64,000 nucleotides of DNA, taken from the NCBI GenBank assembly GCA_017311315.1, contig CM029610.1:7366387-7430386 (forward strand). Reading direction: 5' to 3'. The position numbers and the translations under genes are program-made. The notes under the pieces are model-generated. The model searched no databases. It was not told where the DNA came from and saw only the letters and a list, made by a program, of their open reading frames with translations. This stretch comes from Dendrocalamus latiflorus. Its lineage: Eukaryota; Streptophyta; Magnoliopsida; Poales; Poaceae. Position 1 is the stretch's first letter, and every line of letters starts with the position of its first letter. Positions 63,301 to 64,000 of this stretch are shown here, piece by piece.

Positions 63301-64000
63301 ATGGCACCGAAAAAAGCTTCCTCAGCGGCGGCGAAGGGAAAGAAGGCGGCCGGGCCGGAGCGTCGTATGAGTACCAGAGCTTCGGCATCGGCAGCGGCGG
63401 ACGCGGGTGGCGAGGCAGGCGCGGTGGCCGAAGACGTCGACGTTCGCGCGGTGACGACCAACCCCGTCACCGGCACAGCGACGACCAACCCCGCCACCGG
63501 CGTTGCGAGGACGGACCCGGCGGTCGAAGACGTCGACACGGGTGCGGCGACAACCGACCCCGCCGACGCGACGACAGCCGACCTCGCCGCTCCCACTGCA
63601 ACCCTCGCCGGCGGTGCGGACCGGGCGGTCCGAGGTAGCCACGACGGAGCGACCGGCAGCTCGGGACCCCGCGACGCGGTCGTCCCCGCGCCGACCCGCC
63701 CGTCGGAAGCACCGGCGACCCCGCCCGCACCGGGGATGGAAAGCGCCCTGCTGGCGGCTCTCAACGTGTTCCAGCGGGAGCTGGGGGACCTTCGCGGAGC
63801 CGTCAGAGATATACAAGAGGCTCAGAGTCAGCCGGCTGCGCCAGCAATCGCGTCCGAGCCCGCGCCGGAAAGGGCGGACAGTCGCGAAGCCCCCACGTCC
63901 AGCCGCGTGCCGCTGCGGCGCGTGGATCCGGAGTCCCCGCTCTCGGCGGGGCTGCAGCAGGCGGCATGGCCCGAAGACTTCAAGTTCCCTAGCGCCATCG
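63301..64000 (+). CDS. Gypsy gag N-terminal region, incomplete at the window edge
   Basis: From ATG 63301 (MAPKKASSAAAKGKK) the frame stays open for 233 codons to the last base. The N-terminus is Lys-rich, then a long Ala/Thr/Pro/Asp-rich region with internal repeats of the type VTTNP(V/A)TG and EDVDxGA/EDVDVRA. A more ordered part follows (MESALLAALNVFQRELGDLR, then QQAAWPEDFKFPSAI), where gag folding should begin. It starts 34 bp after the PBS. The overlapping minus-strand frames at 63210-63816 are its shadows. Confidence 0.75.
   Translation, partial: MAPKKASSAAAKGKKAAGPERRMSTRASASAAADAGGEAGAVAEDVDVRAVTTNPVTGTATTNPATGVARTDPAVEDVDTGAATTDPADATTADLAAPTATLAGGADRAVRGSHDGATGSSGPRDAVVPAPTRPSEAPATPPAPGMESALLAALNVFQRELGDLRGAVRDIQEAQSQPAAPAIASEPAPERADSREAPTSSRVPLRRVDPESPLSAGLQQAAWPEDFKFPSAI

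Larger units (their letters stand above)
63003..64000 (+). mobile_element. Gypsy-type LTR retrotransposon, 5' end
   Basis: LTR 63003-63247, PBS 63250-63267 (TGGCGCCGTCCGTGGGGA), gag open from 63301 to the window edge. The short LTR and this non-Met PBS are typical of one group of grass Gypsy elements. GC content jumps sharply at the gag start. Confidence 0.85.

Noticed and set aside
63210..63816. Minus frames of 184 and 164 aa
   Set aside because: Antisense shadows of the Gypsy gag frame.

Overview
The window is nuclear DNA from a grass, most likely rice or another Oryza. The evidence is multi-exon genes with GT-AG introns, GC-rich coding sequence of grass type beside AT-rich intergenic DNA, and a dense mixture of plant transposons (Stowaway and hAT MITEs, a tRNA-derived SINE, CACTA, Helitron-like ends, a LINE, Copia and Gypsy LTR elements). 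I see no bacterial, organellar or viral features. The species call is inference.

Genes. Positions 1-992 (+) hold the 3' half of a DDI1-type ubiquitin-receptor/aspartic-protease gene, ending in a UBA domain. Convergent to it, 8194-1978 (-), is a complete eight-exon subtilisin-like serine protease (plant SBT family, about 794 aa) with a full Asp/His/Asn/Ser catalytic set; one intron seems to use a GC donor and another holds a SINE with perfect target duplications. The third host gene, 55556-50672 (-), is an EXO70-type exocyst subunit. It is broken by a 3.1-kb CACTA transposon in its exon, carries a separate frameshift, and has a Copia LTR about 110 bp upstream of its start.

Repeats, left to right. 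8.6-11 kb: PIF/Harbinger transposase relic, MITE relic, 168-bp tandem duplication, 506-bp hAT MITE. 12-27.4 kb: a segment S is present twice (12011-14028, and in pieces between 19967 and 27365) with a decayed LTR retrotransposon (PBS at 17368) lying at the S/S junction; the second copy was split by about 4.4 kb of other DNA and a LINE. 27.5-30.8 kb: four Helitron-type terminal hairpins in one orientation, then a 2.6-kb array of direct and inverted CGTGGTCG/CGACCACG words. 33.8-36.1 kb: a hAT element with an 8-bp target duplication and a long homopyrimidine tract. 40.3-46.5 kb: a full-length Copia element (-) with a 5-bp target duplication, a 1392-aa open polyprotein running into its own 5' LTR, and a Glu-to-Lys change at the integrase catalytic position. 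48-50.6 kb: Helitron-like 5' end and gag-like debris. 55.7-64 kb: a 3'-truncated Copia, a Copia RNase H relic, the left part of a second CACTA, and the 5' end of a Gypsy element (LTR, PBS, open gag) running off the window.

The host genes do not form a pathway. The main story is nested transposition, one host gene destroyed by insertions, and unusual repeat architecture. Low-copy stretches in which I recognise nothing are listed as such.
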